A stretch of 64,000 nucleotides of DNA. It comes from Dendrophyllia cribrosa (taxonomy: Eukaryota > Cnidaria > Anthozoa > Scleractinia > Dendrophylliidae). The position numbers and the translations under genes were made by a program. Under the pieces are notes generated by a model, which saw nothing but the letters and a program-made list of their open reading frames with translations, had not been told where the DNA came from and did not search any database. The DNA lies in assembly GCA_024195265.1 (NCBI GenBank), contig JAJLRJ010000007.1:9570828-9634827 (forward strand), given 5' to 3'. Positions 29,508 to 41,200 of the stretch are shown here, in pieces; within the stretch, counting starts at the first letter, position 1; each line of letters begins with the position of its first letter.

Positions 29508-30218
29508 ATGTTTAATAGATATCACTCCCTCGTGGAAAAACTGGGTGAGGATGACCGATTTATTCTGTTTTCTCTCCTAGGTGATGTGATGGAAAGATTT
29601 AGGGAGCAAAGCGAAGGAGATCTTGAAAATGAATTCAATGAGAGAGCAAAACCATTTCTCATTTCAACTGGAATGTGGGAACCACCTGAAGATGAAGCGG
29701 AGCGAAGCGAAGAGGATAAAATTCAGCTTGAGACTTTCTCAACAACAAATTCAATTAAAAATTCATATTGTCGAATCTCTCATTTAGCTGATTGCATGAA
29801 AAAATATCAGGGGAAAAACAAAATAAATATGAAGCAAGATGGGCTTGAAAAATGGATTGCTAAAATCCTCCGCTATTTCAGGAAAGAAGAAATAACGAGG
29901 AAACACATTGTGGATTTCCTGAAGATATTTCCACTCAAATCAGCGAAAGGAAATGAAAATGCGTTGGTTTTTTATCTCACGGGAAAATATGTTGATGATA
30001 TCAGTCATTTAGAAACGCAGCTGCTTGAAGATTTCAAATTATTTTCAGCTGAATATGATTTGATTGCTGGAGGGAGAAAGAAATTTCTATCCTCCCAGTT
30101 TGTTTTGTTTCATCTGCTGAAAAGATTGGGATATGATGTGAAAGCGGAAAACTTTGCTTTGATCAAGATGGAAGATAGAAAAACTCAGCATGAGGAAATC
30201 TGTGAGAAGATTTTTTGA
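29508..30218 (+). CDS. VLTF3-like putative late transcription factor
   Basis: 236 aa from ATG 29508 (GATTAAAATG); an upstream in-frame extension to 29232 is antisense to the acidic protein and unlikely. The C-terminal half (RYFRKEEITRKHIVDFLK, LETQLLEDFKLFSAEYDLI, GRKKFLSSQFVLFHLLKRLG, QHEEICEKIF) resembles the VLTF3-like domain of poxviruses, NCLDVs and Polintons. I am only moderately sure of this. In poxviruses VLTF3 directs late transcription. The right TIR begins inside the gene at 29862. Confidence 0.65.
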   Translation: MFNRYHSLVEKLGEDDRFILFSLLGDVMERFREQSEGDLENEFNERAKPFLISTGMWEPPEDEAERSEEDKIQLETFSTTNSIKNSYCRISHLADCMKKYQGKNKINMKQDGLEKWIAKILRYFRKEEITRKHIVDFLKIFPLKSAKGNENALVFYLTGKYVDDISHLETQLLEDFKLFSAEYDLIAGGRKKFLSSQFVLFHLLKRLGYDVKAENFALIKMEDRKTQHEEICEKIF

Positions 30219-30879
30219 GATTGGGATGGAAATTTTCCTCTCCCTAAAAAAGCTGGAGGAAAAAGAATTTCAAATTCAAATATATTTCTCCCCTGAGAAC
30301 GAAATTTGAAATTCAAATTCTTTTTCATGTGACTATTTCGTTTTCGAACCTGCGGAAATAAATTCAGTTTTCATGTGGGTTGATTTTCTGGGGGAAATGA
30401 ATTCTTTTCTCCTGTTGATTTTCCCGGGAGAGATTTTTCCACCACCAGATTTTCCCGGCGACAGAATTTTGGGAGAGAATTTTTCCCCTCCTTTAATCCC
30501 TCATCCCCAGTAGATAGGAAAGAAGGGTTCTGGCGCGAACGACGAGGCCGCCTCTTTGTCAAACAACATGGAATTTAATTGAATTTTGTCAAACTTTTTC
30601 GAATAACATGGAATTTGATTGAATTTTTTCTGAAATTTGGAAGAAATTTGTGTTGTTTTTTTGCTGAGATGAGTGGGTTATGCTGGAAATTGAGCAGACT
30701 TTTTTGTTGTTTTTTTGCGATTCTGGAGAGTCGGGACACGTGGATTTGGAACAATTTTGGTGCGCGCGCGTGCAATTTGAGAGTTAGTGCTAAAAGTAGC
30801 GGAAAGGTAAAATAAATTATTATTTGTGCTAAAAAGGAGCGGCCGAGGAGTGTGCCAGAACCCTTCTTTCCTATCTACT
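29862..30879. repeat. Polinton right terminal inverted repeat (1,018 bp)
   Basis: Inverse of 13314-14331. It contains the C-terminal half of the VLTF3-like gene and ~660 bp of noncoding end sequence. TGTGAT follows at 30880-30885. Confidence 0.95.
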
Positions 30880-30885
30880 TGTGAT

Positions 30886-31193
30886 CGCGTCACTGGTTTA
30901 GACTTGAAATAGGAAAGTATTGTAAAATATTCTTTGGTTATATTCTGGTTATTGTTCTGATAAGTAAAGAGTGTTTTGCTGTCGAAGTGCTGTTTGTTTT
31001 ATTTGTCTCGGAGATATTATCTGCTGTAACAGATCCCGGACTTCCCGAAGCCAGCGAGTGTTCCTCCAGGTTGAAGAGCCGTCCCAGAGTCAGAGAATTG
31101 TTCGTAGTGCCACAAAACCTGTCTTCACAGGAGACACTAAGGGGCGAACCATTAGACTTCTGAGGGGGTGGGGACAATTTGCACAGCTAAGTG
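30886..31193. other. Host flank right of the Polinton; nothing recognised
   Basis: No coding similarity seen on either strand. Confidence 0.4.
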
Positions 31194-31196
31194 TAA

Positions 31197-31508
31197 AGGC
31201 TCCTTTACACTGGCGATTTTTTGTGCAATTTTTATCGTACTTGTCGATGCATCTTCAAATCGCATGTGTAAACGGGCGGCGATTTCAGTGCGATTTGGGA
31301 GCGATTTGTCGCGTGATGTCGCAGAGGTTTCGAACATGTTCGAAACATGATGCAACTTGGCGGCGATTTTTGGGAAATCACAGCAAATCAAAGCAAATGT
31401 CGCACCCGAATCGCACAGGAAATCGCCTCTAGTTTACGCTTGCGACAAAAGTTGCATTGGATAGCGCGACAAAATCGCATCAAAAATCGCATGTGTCTGA
31501 ACGGGCCT
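31197..31508. mobile_element. 312-bp Harbinger-type MITE
   Basis: Inverted ends AGGC(T/C)C(C/G)TT(T/C)A(C/G)AC with inner GCGATTTTT, flanked by TAA on both sides (31194-31196 and 31509-31511), the TWA target of PIF/Harbinger. GCGATTT-type motifs are scattered inside. No ORF. Confidence 0.75.
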
Positions 31509-31511
31509 TAA

Positions 31512-32659
31512 CACTTGAAAACGTTGGTACAGCCTTCGGACAGTACTATTTGGAACATCTTCGGAAAATTGCTTAAAACTCCGCAATTATTGTGTCATTT
31601 AGGTAATAAGTGACATATAAAATTGAACGCTCGAAGAGAAATTTCATGGCCTGATTCCATTCTCCGCGCACCATGTATTATCAGTTCTATACCTCAAACC
31701 AAAACAACCCTTATACAACACTGCATGGCTGAGATTATTGCGTTGACTGCGATAGCAAGGTATTTTGGAAAGCATTTCACCTTAAGTCCTTTTATAACTT
31801 GACATAAGACGCCCAATAATGCGGTGGTACCATATTTACCTTTTTCAATACGTTTCTTGCATTCGGAATTCTACGGTATTGTGACAGCATATTTCCAACT
31901 GCCACATTAGTAAAAATCTAACTGACGTCAATTAAGCACCGCGTTCTATGGCAAACGGCAAACGTCAGCCTGCAGTTGATTTGATATACGCGTTGTATAG
32001 TTTTTACCGTTGAGTTTTTACAGTTGAGTTGTTTTCCTTTTTGGCGTAGGATTTCTTGAAGTACAAAGGCGGCAAAATCATATTCCTTAGGTGATTTCGA
32101 AAAAAAAAAATCCTGCAAGGGCTTGTCCGTGGAAAAAAAATGCATGCAGCAGGAAAGAGGTAGAAAAAAATTCTTGCACTGCTGCACTGACAAGAAAAAA
32201 TAATGTTGCAAAGGAAAAAAATATCCTGCAGTGCATTTCGGAGGAAAAAAAAATATCCTGCCCACCAGGTTGCCAGAAAAAAATAACTTGCTCACAAAAA
32301 AACATCCCCCCACCACCCACCCCCCCCCCCCACCCCCCACACCCCCCTCAGGAGATAAATGGTCGGCCCCCTTAATGAATACTGGAACTTACTAGCAGTT
32401 TTAAATGTCATAAAAAAAGCTTTCCCCACCTCCTGTGCGGTCCCTGCGGGCGCGAATCACTTGGAAAACGTCAGTAAACAAAGCACATTAAGGAATGTTC
32501 AGTCTACGCTTTCTGGGCTCACTGATCACCGTGTTCCAATGCCACAACACACATCAAGCGATAAGACTTAGCAAAACAAATCAAAGAAAGCGTCTTTGTC
32601 TATGCGCTGCAAAGAGATGAGTTAGTTCGTACATTTTCCTAGTATTAAAGAGCAGTTTG
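31512..32659. other. No gene; low-complexity patches
   Basis: A-rich segments at ~32100-32300 and a C-rich stretch at ~32307-32348. Open frames here are low-complexity and unconvincing. Confidence 0.5.
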
Positions 32660-32665
32660 GGAACT

Positions 32666-32876
32666 TATTACAAAGTGCGACAACGTGTTATTACAAAGTG
32701 CGACAGCTTATGTTATTACAAAGTGCGATAATTTTTTATTACAAAGTGCGACAGCTATTTTATTACAAAGTGCGACAAGTGTTATTACAAAGTGCGACAG
32801 GTATTACAAAGTGCGACAATTTTATTACAAAGTGCGACAGGTATTACAAAGTGCGACGATTATTACAAAGTGCGGC
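32666..32876 (+). repeat. Ten interspersed TTATTACAAAGTGCGACA repeats
   Basis: Ten 16-18 bp copies are separated by 0-8 variable bases; the last ends TGCGGCAG. A related motif array lies at 51,285-51,460. Possible subterminal repeats of a DNA transposon. Confidence 0.8.
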
Positions 32877-33092
32877 AGAACATTCTCTTATAGCATAACA
32901 GTATGTGACGAGGGATATTTTTTCAAAACCGGCCCCATTTTTTGCACCTCAAATTCTGTTCCTCGGAGCCCAAGTGAATCCCAAACTATGGGTTGTGATT
33001 CCAGATTCCACACAGATCGGTTTTCAATGGAGTGTCGAAAGTAACTTGGCTATTGCTTTGGTTTTGCATTGTTACGCTTTGTGATTGGTTAA

Positions 33093-35326
33093 GGTGGCTC
33101 GATATAGTATTTTGGTTTCCCTGTATAGTATATTTGGAGGCAAAACAATTAGAGTTATACTTTGCGGATCGTCATCACATTTTACCCCGAAATCAAGATA
33201 ATATTACAGTATTAATTTGCCATACATGTATTGAGGTTGGCGTTGCCATGGCAACGCCATTGGGCTTTTAAGTAAGGCCTCAAAACAGACATATCTTCAA
33301 TTATCTTTAAAATTCCACGGTGAATTCTGTTTAAATTTTGCATACGGCCTTCGACCCGTGTGTTCTACCCGAGTACCAACTTTAAAAAAAATCTGTCAGA
33401 AATTTTAAAGAAAAAACGCGTTTTTTAGAATTCGTTGGTAATTTTTTTCTCTGTTGACAGAATTTTTTGAAAATCGCATAAAACGCACTTTGGATAGAAC
33501 GAAGTCAACATGCAAAAAATGAAAAAAATTTACCGAGCGGAAGCGGAAGTGTGGACTTCGAAAGTTTCAAATTTCCGAAAATTTTGACACGACAAGATCG
33601 GCAATTACGCATGCGTGGCAGTTGTCACGCCACTCCTCCACGCGGATTTTGTGGTCGATTTGCGGATGTTATTCTTGTTTATTCATTTGTAGACAAATCT
33701 CTTTCGCGCTGTGCAGCTTTTTGTGAGATAGAAACTGTTATCTTTTGGATGAATCGTGTCTAGTAATGGCTGATACATCACTTGCCTTCGAAATGATTAA
33801 CAATTCTGGCTAAAATCGCTGGATGCTTTGTTCCTCGTGGTGTGGATGGAATCGCTGCTGTCGGCGCTCTGCTCAAAATTGCGAGCCTCTTTAGAGACGC
33901 TGTAAGTCCTGGTAGGACAGGCCACTTTCTGCAATTTTTTGTAGGAGGCTTTGCTTTACTAGCCCATTATTACTCTGAGAAAAGATGTTATCCCTGAAAT
34001 TGCACACGCTGGAAGCGTTCGTCTAAAAATACCATGTCTTCGAAAGCGAAGGAGGCGGGATTTACATTGCCGTTGTTTACAACGACAGGGATTGAAATAA
34101 TAATAAATACGCGATGGAGAGCAAAGACATCTTCCAAAGCATCATGTGCTAAAAGCTCTTCATTAAAAACAGATTTTAAAACCGATGGAAGATTGCTTCT
34201 ACAGGGCTTTCCTCCCGGATTGAGCGATTCGGGTGTTTTGACAAGGTGAAGACTGTCGGCGAATAGAATTTTTCATGGATGAAAGTGTTTCTTTGAACTC
34301 ATGCCTAACTGATAGGAGCCTCTGCGGAGGAGAGAGCCTAAGACAGCGTGGCCGATCAAAACACTGTGGCAATTTGCGATAGCATTACTGGAGAGAAAAG
34401 TGGTGAAATCGCTCAGATGAACAGTATGCATTGGAACGTTTTCTTTGAGCAAAGTTTTCTGGCCATTTATCGATTCCACTGACAGTTTGTTAAATCGAGA
34501 AGCGTAGTAGCTGATGTTGCATTTTGGGAAAATGCACATAGTAATTGTAAGTGTTTACCTGTTTAGTTATAGCTGCTATTTTATCTAAAGAAGTTGTCTC
34601 CGTGTCAAAAACTACAAATTGATAATTACTGTAGCCGTGTTGTTGTGTCTTTTCTTGAACGCCAGATCGAAGATTTCCTTATTTTCTCCTTTGAGTATTT
34701 CTGATTTGCTGCTTTATTAAAAGCCATACAACGACTGCTTCCTTTTTGCTTCAGTTTTATTTCCTCTGGTGGTTCGTAGCTGGATAACCCTTTTTTGTGC
34801 ATTTTCTTATCTAATTGATGACGAGAATCGACCACAAATGTCATGCAGTGGGTGGGAACTTCGTCGCGCACACGCTCTGTTGCTGTTTGTTCTTATTAGA
34901 AGATGAACTGTCTTTCCCAACACATTCTGCATTACTCTTTTAATAGAGTTAAGATTAAGAAAATACACTGCCCCTAAAAACAGCCCAAAATAAACTCTCT
35001 CGTATTCAGAGGAAAATTGCGTCCATGCGGGGCTGAGTTGTCGATCGCGAAACCATTCTTCACTGCCTTCTTGTCAGGGAACTTCAACCGCCCTGTTTTC
35101 TTTTTCTCGGTAAATCACATTACCACCAAAGAAAGAGGAATGTAAACCTAGCTTGCATACACGCGAAAAACACAGTCAACCAGGCCGGCGCAAAAATAAA
35201 ATTGCGAAAGGAGTGTTGCGGCCATGTTTGTTTATCTTTTTTCTTGCATGACTCAAATTTTTAAAAGTCCCGCGGGTAAATTAGAACCCAATCTGCGCGC
35301 GCCAAAAAAAACTATATCGAGCCACC
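33093..35326. mobile_element. 2.2-kb element with TTAA duplication
   Basis: Ends GGTGGCTCGATATAGT (33093) and its inverse (to 35326) are perfect over 16 bp and flanked by TTAA at 33089-33092 and 35327-35330. TTAA is the target of piggyBac and Kolobok types. No transposase is seen; instead it contains an exonuclease pseudogene on the minus strand. Confidence 0.8.
33988..34871 (-). pseudogene. DEDDh 3'-5' exonuclease-like pseudogene
   Basis: Minus-strand pieces: N-terminal RDEVPTHCMTFVVDSRHQLD (near 34871-34810), then in a second frame YQFVVFDTETTSLDKIA with the DET exonuclease I motif (~34600), a likely donor CAG|GTAAAC near 34555, then SRFNKLSVESINGQ, and finally HDALEDVFAL (~34130-34147), the His-Asp motif. 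Frameshift near 34,670 and TGA at ~34273 in a frame that otherwise stays open to 33988. The family resembles exonuclease-domain proteins abundant in corals. It lies wholly within the TTAA element, so either the gene was captured or the element landed around it by a complex event. Confidence 0.65.
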
Positions 35327-35330
35327 TTAA

Positions 35331-35530
35331 ATATCTCGCGCCACTTTATCAACCAATCAGAAATAAAACCAAAACCAATCGTGACTTGCCTGCACGTGTT
35401 TTCCCGCGCTTGGCGCCGGCGACATTGGATTGTCTGCGTCTGTTGTGATTGGCCAGAGGGATAACTATATTTAGAGAGGAATGCCGCATCAGCCGTAGCT
35501 GGTTTTCATGCAGGTCCTCTTTCCAGATCG
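35331..35530. other. No gene; start of a local repeat
   Basis: GTCTGCGTCTGTTGTGATTG at about 35435 recurs near 36018, and GGTTTTACGACACTCAA at ~35735 recurs near 36062. The SINE below splits the first copy. Confidence 0.5.
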
Positions 35531-35535
35531 AATTA

Positions 35536-35720
35536 GAACTGAGAATGTTGGTTTTTGAGGAGAGGGGAAAACCATTGTACCCGGAGAAAAACCTCTCGGA
35601 GCAAGGAGAGAACCAACAACAAACTCAACCCACATATGACGGCGGGTCCAAGGATCGAACCCGGGGCCACATTGGTGGGAGGCGGGTGCTCTCACCACTA
35701 CACCACCCCTGCTCCCCTAT
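35536..35720 (-). mobile_element. tRNA-derived SINE
   Basis: On the minus strand, GGTGTAGTGGTGAGAGCACC (A-box-like) and GGGTTCGATCC (B box) form a tRNA-like head. The body includes CTCCGAGAGGTTTTTCTCCG, which I associate with a common coral SINE. It interrupts a duplicated segment; CTATATT on both sides may be the target duplication. Confidence 0.75.
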
Positions 35721-35759
35721 ATTACTTTGGTTTTGGTTTTACGACACTCAATTGTAAAC

Positions 35760-37790
35760 CGCTCTATGCCGAAACGACCCTACGATAATGAATTTGTTAG
35801 TCACTCCGCGCGGGGGTGTTTTTATTGCCATGGGTAAACGCTATATCCCTACTCTTATTACTGGGGTATTTCAGACTGGTTTTCTCCATTTTGGTACATT
35901 CTTTACCAACTACTGTTTAAGACATTCCAAATCCATATTAGGAAGTTAATCTGATTACAAGTTCTTTTTTTTACAGATAGAATTGTGGAGCTTCTGTGCT
36001 AGGATAGACCTGCCGATGGTCTGCGTCTGTCGTGATTGGCCAGAATGATTAATTTCGTTTTGGTTTTACGACACTCAAGTGAAAATCGCTCTTCCTTGCC
36101 CTGCCATACACCTGCCCTACCACCACCCTCCGTACGTACAAGTCTCAGACCATAGAAAATCCAACAAAGAACTTTCGTGGTATTAAGTTTAAATTTGACT
36201 TTTGCATCAGCAAAATTTGTCTTACATTAGGAGAGAAATAAATACTAGAGTGGAGTACCTAATTAAGAAATGGACAAATATTTAAACTTAAACGAGTCCC
36301 TTTGAATGTCCCACGCAAACCTACCCCCCTTAACACAGACCCCTCCTCTCCCCACGGAACACCCCTAAACTCTCGTGTTTAGCTCGCGCGCGCCATCGTC
36401 GTTTGGGACCGCACAGTTTGGAGAGTGAGACGAACTGGGCACGAGATTACCGGCAGACTTATGCCTGGAAGCATTGCTGTTAGGATAGCCTATATTTGTA
36501 TATTATTCTAAATTTTCGAAACTCCCTTATCTGAGAGAGTTTCAGCAAAAGAGAAAGCATTTCATTGAGAATTGCCGGTACAACAAGAAGTAGCTCTACA
36601 ACTGCGCCAAATAAGTGTGTTTTCAGAGCCGATGTACTGCTAGTCAAATCTTTAGTGCACGATTCATGAGTTGTGCAGAATTAAAGACAAAAAAAAATAA
36701 ACTAGGGACAGTTAAGGAAGACTTGACAGCATTTTCAGTGGTAAAGTGTGGCTGGCTGTAGATTCTGATTCTGTAGCTAGTTTCACCAAGCTAAACATAA
36801 TAATAACAAAAACATTCTGTATTGTTACTCGCTTCGTCTTTTCTCCCAAAAGCGGCCATAATCAAACACTTTACAACATATCAAGAAACAAACAGCATCA
36901 AAGGAAAGTACTTTTCCAGAGCCTTTTTCTAAACTGGGTCAAACTTACTGATTTGATGCACAGAATCAAAAGTTAGAATCACCTTGTACAGTATAATGAA
37001 CAGCACCACCGGAAAGAACTGTAGTCTTTAATTCTGTTTTGTTGCTTGGACGGCCGAAGGCGCCAGGAAATAAAACGAAAATTATTCTTCGCGAGTAGAC
37101 TTTCGACCTTTGAAACGCGAGGAAAAGTGAGGTTGGAATCGTAGGGCTAACTCATAGCCAGCTCGCCGAAATGTTGTTGTTAAAGAGTGTACAGAAGTAA
37201 TCACAGTGACATCCGTAAGAATTACAAAACATTCGGCCGTCCATGCTTAGGAAACAGTGAGCGATAAGGCCATTGTCTTTATCGTTCAAAACGATAGGCT
37301 AATAAACTATAATGTAAAACTAGTTCAAACCGATAGACTAATAATTTTAAAAAAGCTACGATAACAGTTACAGACTTCCAATTACACCAATTATAGGACG
37401 ATGCAGTAAGATTCCGATTCACTTTGCAATGTTCGGTTGTTTTGATGGCATCGAAAACGGCGGATTTCACCGTCAGTGGTGATGTGTCGCTGGAACCCCT
37501 TACCACACCGTAAATGACCTAATTAACGCCCGGGGCGTCTATTTAACATTTTATGATTTTGGAAGGCGTTTATTGGATAAGAGGCGTTTATTAACTTTTA
37601 CAACATTGAGCTTCAACTGTAACACCGGTACTATAGCTATAGAGTACTAAAGTGTGACGTCACAAAAACTAGGTATTCGGAAAGGGCATGACGAAAAATG
37701 CCCGCTTGCCAAAAATCAGCATGTTATTGCAATTTGGGGTGAGATATTGACACCGTTATGCTCTGATCACTCCATACAAATCCTTCTAAT
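35760..37790. other. No gene recognised
   Basis: AT-rich intergenic sequence; GGCGTTTATT recurs at ~37,565-37,590, a motif seen in dispersed repeats. No ORF with domain character. Confidence 0.4.
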
Positions 37791-37794
37791 TTTG

Positions 37795-38245
37795 GCCTTT
37801 CTTTCCCTCGTGTGGTCCCTCATTTCCTTACTAGGGCTAACGCTCAGTACAGGGAAATTTATGGGTTGACCTTAGCACCATAATTTACACACAGAGTTAA
37901 TTCTCTGATTCCTTATTTGTATCACCAGTGCTACGTGGCTCAACATTTATTTGTACCCTTCACATTCTCATTGCCACGAATTACCACCTTATTACCCACA
38001 ATCTGCTCCCGTACGGCCTCGTGGCTCAAGCGATAGAGCGACGGAAAATCCGGAAGATTCGGACGGAAGATCCGACGGAAGATCCGGAGGTCGTGGGTTC
38101 GAATCCCACCGAGGTCAAAGATTTTTTTCTTTCCCTCGTGTGGTCGCTCATTTCCTAATTAGGGCTAACGTTCAGTACAGGGAAATTTATGGCTTGACCT
38201 TAGCACTTTAATTTACACACAGAGTTAATTCTCTGATTCCTTATT
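37795..38245 (+). mobile_element. tRNA-like SINE with duplicated tail
   Basis: The tail (TTTCCCTCGTGTGGTC through CTCTGATTCCTTATTT) occurs at ~37,799-37,916 and again at ~38,130-38,246. Between them at 38,012-38,107 is a tRNA-like head, GTGGCTCAAGCGATAGAGCG and GGTTCGAATCC, with an expanded CGGAAGATCCGA repeat where the anticodon arm and variable loop would be. It is not a functional tRNA. Confidence 0.7.
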
Positions 38246-38249
38246 TTAC

Positions 38250-41200
38250 TGTGACTGATTGATTCCTGTCCAGCATAGGTGGATTGAAATTTACTAAGAC
38301 GTTTTTTCATCAGTAAATAATGCAGCTATAATAAGTAAATGTGGGGGAAAAGGATTAAGCTGAAAAGCGAGAATTAGTTCATTTATAGATGCAAGTTGAA
38401 CGCTTCAGTAAGAGGCCGCATACGCGTCTCCTTCGGTACTGTGACTTCGCGCAAGCATGGTACGTTGAAAAAGATTTCAATGGGATGGTGGTTGCTATAA
38501 CGCGTTAACGGATGTTAACGGATGTTTAAAAAGGAAAAAAAACCCGCAACGGATACCAAACCGAATCAAAGGGCTCTTAAAGCCATCTCGTTAATACGTT
38601 AGAACGTGAGGTTAATAAAAAAAGAAGAATGTTGATAGTGAAAGGTAGTAGGTGCCGGCGCTCTCATTGCGTCTAGGGTGGACAGAAAAGTCTAGCAGGC
38701 ACGTACTTGGGGTAGACTTATTGAATATTCTAAGCTGGGCTAAAATGGTTTTAGCGACGAGCAGGATGTGTGTTAGGCTTGTCACCTTTTATAAGAAAAA
38801 AATTCCACGAATAATCAGTACTTTGTGAACTTCAGTGAGCTGAGTTTTATTCCTCATTTTAAAGATTCCCCGTTTTAACCTCTCTAATACGGACACCGAA
38901 GGGACAGAGCAAAGTGTCGGAGAGTGATTCTGTAATAATGTGCACTTGGTGCCTGGGTAAATGGCAGCGACGTGAAAAATGTAAACAACAAATAGCAAAA
39001 ACCATGAAGTAAAATCAAATGGCAGACTGATCCTTTTTTCTTTTGTCTTTGTTTGTCGAAAGTATCAGTCTGTTGACGGGAAAAATGGTGATCACGTGGT
39101 CATTTTTCGGTCACGTCTGCTATGGTGCACTTATGTAGAAAATATTGGGTGTGGAGCGGGTAAACAGGACACCCTTCCTAGCGGTCCATTTTTTAGTTTC
39201 CCTAAGATCGAAATGAGGTTCATGACAGGCCCACACCGACTCCGCTATGTGGTTTTGCGGTTGCGATGCATTTATATTAGCTTTCAAAGTTTGGCTCTTA
39301 TGAGCGTGATTTACGTCTCTTGTATGATATGATAGGCGGCGTTTTGTAAATAGTTTTCAGGAATGGTTGGTTTTGATTGAAACTCCATTTTTGCATCAGT
39401 ATTTGTTTAAGGTTTTTCAGTCGTGGGTGAAATGTTGTGACAAAAGGCATTATTATCTCGTGAGTTTTTTCTTTTTGTTTTTTTAATGCTGATTGCCTTT
39501 CGGTGAAAGTGAAATTCAGAATACTAGTGCATTTAGCAGTGCTAGGTTAATTTGTGGTGTGTCTGGCCTTGTTTACAAAATGGTAAAGTAAGCTCAGTGT
39601 AGCTGTCGAGAAAAAGCTGCGCCGGGTTTACAGCTCTTTACAGGCAAATTCATCGCGAAAAACAACTGGAAGCATCACGCTTCAGTGAATGTTTTGACAC
39701 GTATAGAACGAATTGAATTCCATTTCATGTAATTGTATCACTTATATATCCGGAAAAATCTTTCCGTTTCCGCGTTATCTCCGCTGGTATCTGTTATAGA
39801 TGTCGTTAATGTCACAATCACTAATTGGTTTTTAATGGAATAGGTAGTAATTTTGACACAGCACATGGGTGATCGAATGCCAGTGAACATCACGCAATGA
39901 CAAAGCCTCAGTTTTCGACACTTGCAATATAAAGCAATAAAGTGGAAATCTATTCAGTGGTTACGAAAATAAACAATTCAATAGAGAATTGTAACAATAC
40001 AGATGCTAACCAATTCCATGGTCTCTTTCTATAGAAAGACCTAGATCGATAAACCACACTGCCGACTCGTGGCGTGCAGTTCGATCATTGACCACAGTTC
40101 ACGTACAGTTTCTCTAAAGCCGATTTTCCGCTTTGTTCTGTCCAAGGAAAATCGTTATGCAAGGACTTTTGTCTGTAATATTGAATGTGAATATGGTGTC
40201 CTTTTTTTTCATAAGTTTTCTATACTGTAAATCCTTGCACTATAATTTTATTAGACTTTCTCAAAGTCCGTTTTTCGTTTTGGGTGGTCGGAAGGAGAAC
40301 GGACTTTTCTCGCCTGCAGCGCGCCATTTTTTACCGACCTGTTTTTTATAGGTGTGTGGTGTGTCGTAGGTGTGGCAGCATTGATGTCCAATCAGAGGGC
40401 GCTAACTTTCATAATGTCATTTTCCGGGAAACTTGATAAAGAGTGTACAGCTATCATGCTGGAGATTCAAATATTTTAAACCGGATGCAATGACGCCATA
40501 CTTCTGACAATGGAGATACTGCCTTGCTCCGAGAAACACATTAACTTAAACGCAGAATAAACTCTGAGGAGCTAAAAACAATTGCAAGATGCCACTATTC
40601 CAATATATAACCGTGACTATCGGATAAGACTTGGATCTTAGAATCTTTTACTGCGGTCGTGATGAAGAAACACTGTCAACACTATAATAAGTCATGCTAA
40701 CCGCAGACTTGCGCTCACATTAAATTACGGACTGAGAAATGAACTGATCCTAAGCAGCGAATAATTCCTACAAGCGGCTACCACTCAGTGTTCTTGCAAC
40801 TCTTTCAAATTGAGCCAAAACAGCTCCACTGTAATGCCAAGGACTAGCAAACAAACGTAACGACGGCGTAACTAATTATTCTAAACGGCTCTGGAAAGCG
40901 TAAATTCCTCCTGTCAGTATCACAGCTAGAGATTTTTTCTTAAGATAAAAAAAACGACAACATTTAGAACAAAAGGTGGTAAGTCTACAACTTTATCAAA
41001 ATATTTATCAAAAAATAACAATAGAAAGGCAGTGAGTATACAATCAGCTAAGATAATGTAGAATTGCAAAAAGCGTGTTTTTTGAAACTCAACTGTTAAT
41101 AGATATTGTATAAAGATTTGCCATCAAACTTTTAATAAACAGTTTTTGTAAGTTTAATTAATAAAATGAATGGCTTTGAAGCTGAAGTTTCATGGTATGT

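Larger units (their letters stand above)
13314..30879. mobile_element. Complete Polinton/Maverick, 17,566 bp
   Basis: Both ends read AGTA(C/G)ATAGGAAAGAAGGG inward, giving the AGT...ACT termini usual for Polintons. The 6-bp direct repeat TGTGAT lies immediately outside (13308-13313 and 30880-30885). Terminal inverted repeats are 1,018 bp each and nearly identical, which suggests recent insertion or recent homogenisation. It encodes polymerase B, packaging ATPase, major and minor capsid proteins, protease and integrase, the full Polinton core. Gene blocks: polymerase leftward; a mixed regulatory/structural block; ATPase and fibre leftward; capsid, protease and integrase genes rightward. Two possible lesions are seen: an A8 frameshift in the MTTYHP virion gene and a missing AUG on the protease. 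Confidence 0.98.

Noticed and set aside
30971..31432. 153-aa ORF at the Harbinger MITE
   Set aside because: Runs through MITE and flank, no recognisable domain or codon character.
32666..32876. CRISPR-like array of short repeats
   Set aside because: Units are 16-18 bp with 0-8 bp between them, with no spacers of constant length and no cas genes, in a eukaryotic setting.
38012..38107. Functional tRNA gene
   Set aside because: A and B boxes are present but the middle is an expanded CGGAAGATCCGA repeat and no cloverleaf forms; it is a SINE head.
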